Source of the DNA: Pseudomonadota bacterium
GTDB taxonomy: Bacteria; Pseudomonadota; Alphaproteobacteria; Rhizobiales; Kaistiaceae
Length of the DNA: 6,012 nt
Direction: 5' to 3'
NCBI GenBank assembly: GCA_023391905.1
Contig: JAEWAD010000353.1
Location: 1 to 6,012 of the forward strand
Below the pieces are notes generated by a model, which saw only the letters and a program-made list of their open reading frames with translations, ran no database searches and was not told the origin of the DNA. The first letter of the stretch is position 1. Every line of letters starts with the position of its first letter. The position numbers and the translations under genes were made by a program. Of this stretch, positions 5,250 to 6,012 are shown one piece after another.

Positions 5250-6012
5250 ATGCGTATCATTGTGCTCGGTGGCGGAGTCATCGGCGTCACGACGGCCTAT
5301 GCCCTTCGACAGGAAGGGCATGAGGTCGTCCTCCTGGAGAAGGAGCCCGCCGCCGGTCTCGGCACCAGCTACGCCAACGCCGCCCAGATCTCGCCGGCGC
5401 TTTCCGCCCCCTGGGCGGTTCCCGGCCTGGTCGGCAAGGCGCTGCACTGGATGTTCGAGAAATACCCGCCGCTCATCATCAGCAAGTTTCCCGATCCGGA
5501 AATGGTCCGCTGGCTGTGGCGCATGTGGCGCGCCGCCTCGCCGGAGCAGTATGAGCGCTCCAAGCGGGCGATGGTGGCGATCGGCGAATACAGCCGCGAC
5601 CGCTTCCGCGACCTGCGCAGCGCCATCCAGATCGATTATGACGGGCGCGACCGCGGCACGCTGGTGCTGTTCCGCTCCGAGAAGCAGCTCGGCATCTACG
5701 AGCGCGACATGAAGACCCTCGCCGCCATGGGCGTGCCGGCCGAGACGCTGCGCCCCGATGCGCTGGCGCTGCGCGAGCCGAACCTCGCCATCCGCGAGAA
5801 CGGCATCGTCGGCGCGGCGCTCCTGCCGGGCGACGAGACCGGCGACTGCCACCGCTTCACGCAGGCGCTCGCCGCGCAATGCGTGCAGGACGGCGTCAGC
5901 TTCCGCTATGGCGAGACGATCCGGGAGCTGAAGGTCAGCGGCGATCGCGTCCGCTCCGTGATCACGGACAAGGACGAATACACCTGCGACGCGGTCGTCA
6001 CCTGTCTCGGCG
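5250..6012 (+). CDS. dadA: D-amino-acid dehydrogenase (DadA type), N-terminal part, runs off the right edge
   Basis: The first 254 residues of a FAD flavoprotein that oxidises D-amino acids to 2-oxo acids and ammonia, passing electrons to the respiratory chain at the inner membrane. The dinucleotide-binding fold opens the protein: VLGGGVIG (5-12, GxGxxG) with E30 at the end of the second strand. Recalled family hallmarks follow: TSYANAAQISP (39-49), SAPWAVPG, KALHWMF, GTLVLFR and GDETGDC (194-200), which align well from memory with E. coli DadA. The family is usually 415-435 residues long, so about 60 percent is present. The start is supported by GGAGA (5238-5242), seven bases upstream. It is co-directional with the importer, so it probably oxidises the imported compound. 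Close paralogues act on D-hydroxyproline or other imino acids, so the exact substrate is open. Confidence 0.9.
   Translation, partial: MRIIVLGGGVIGVTTAYALRQEGHEVVLLEKEPAAGLGTSYANAAQISPALSAPWAVPGLVGKALHWMFEKYPPLIISKFPDPEMVRWLWRMWRAASPEQYERSKRAMVAIGEYSRDRFRDLRSAIQIDYDGRDRGTLVLFRSEKQLGIYERDMKTLAAMGVPAETLRPDALALREPNLAIRENGIVGAALLPGDETGDCHRFTQALAAQCVQDGVSFRYGETIRELKVSGDRVRSVITDKDEYTCDAVVTCLG

Noticed and set aside
5055..5879. 274-codon open frame on the minus strand opposite the oxidase gene
   Set aside because: The plus strand encodes an unmistakable DadA N-terminus, and the opposite frame has no recognisable domain or ribosome binding site.

Overview
The window is high-GC bacterial DNA. Most coding codons end in G or C, the tRNA encodes its own CCA end, and the layout is a divergent regulator followed by an amino-acid ABC importer and a DadA-type oxidase. 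This fits an alphaproteobacterium, most likely of the Rhizobiales/Hyphomicrobiales type. That is an inference from style and gene content, not from a marker gene.

Left part (1-1173): the first 40 codons of an unrecognised gene leave the window on the minus strand. A 204-base intergenic stretch follows, holding a possible promoter and an inverted repeat. Next come a complete class II tRNA-Leu (anticodon UAA) and a small GNAT-family acetyltransferase on the plus strand. The acetyltransferase ends just before a short hairpin and is convergent with the next gene.

Right part (1174-6012): a minus-strand IclR-family regulator is divergent from a plus-strand operon. The operon encodes a periplasmic polar-amino-acid-binding protein, two HisM/HisQ-type permeases and an ATPase. 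It is followed, after 88 bases, by a D-amino-acid dehydrogenase (DadA type) that runs off the right edge. Between regulator and operon lie a TTGACA -35 box and two adjacent palindromes with centres 19 bp apart, a good candidate operator. Between the binding-protein gene and the first permease gene lie three consecutive stem-loops. They probably set the usual excess of binding protein over membrane subunits.

Working model (inference): the IclR protein senses a D-amino acid or a related imino acid or metabolite and controls its import by the ABC transporter. DadA then oxidatively deaminates it in the cytoplasm to a 2-oxo acid. The substrate cannot be read from the sequence. No CRISPR array, insertion sequence, integrase or phage gene was seen, and no stretch longer than 300 bases lacks a gene. 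I found no clearly new biological system here. The most interesting points are the palindromic operator region and the hairpin series.
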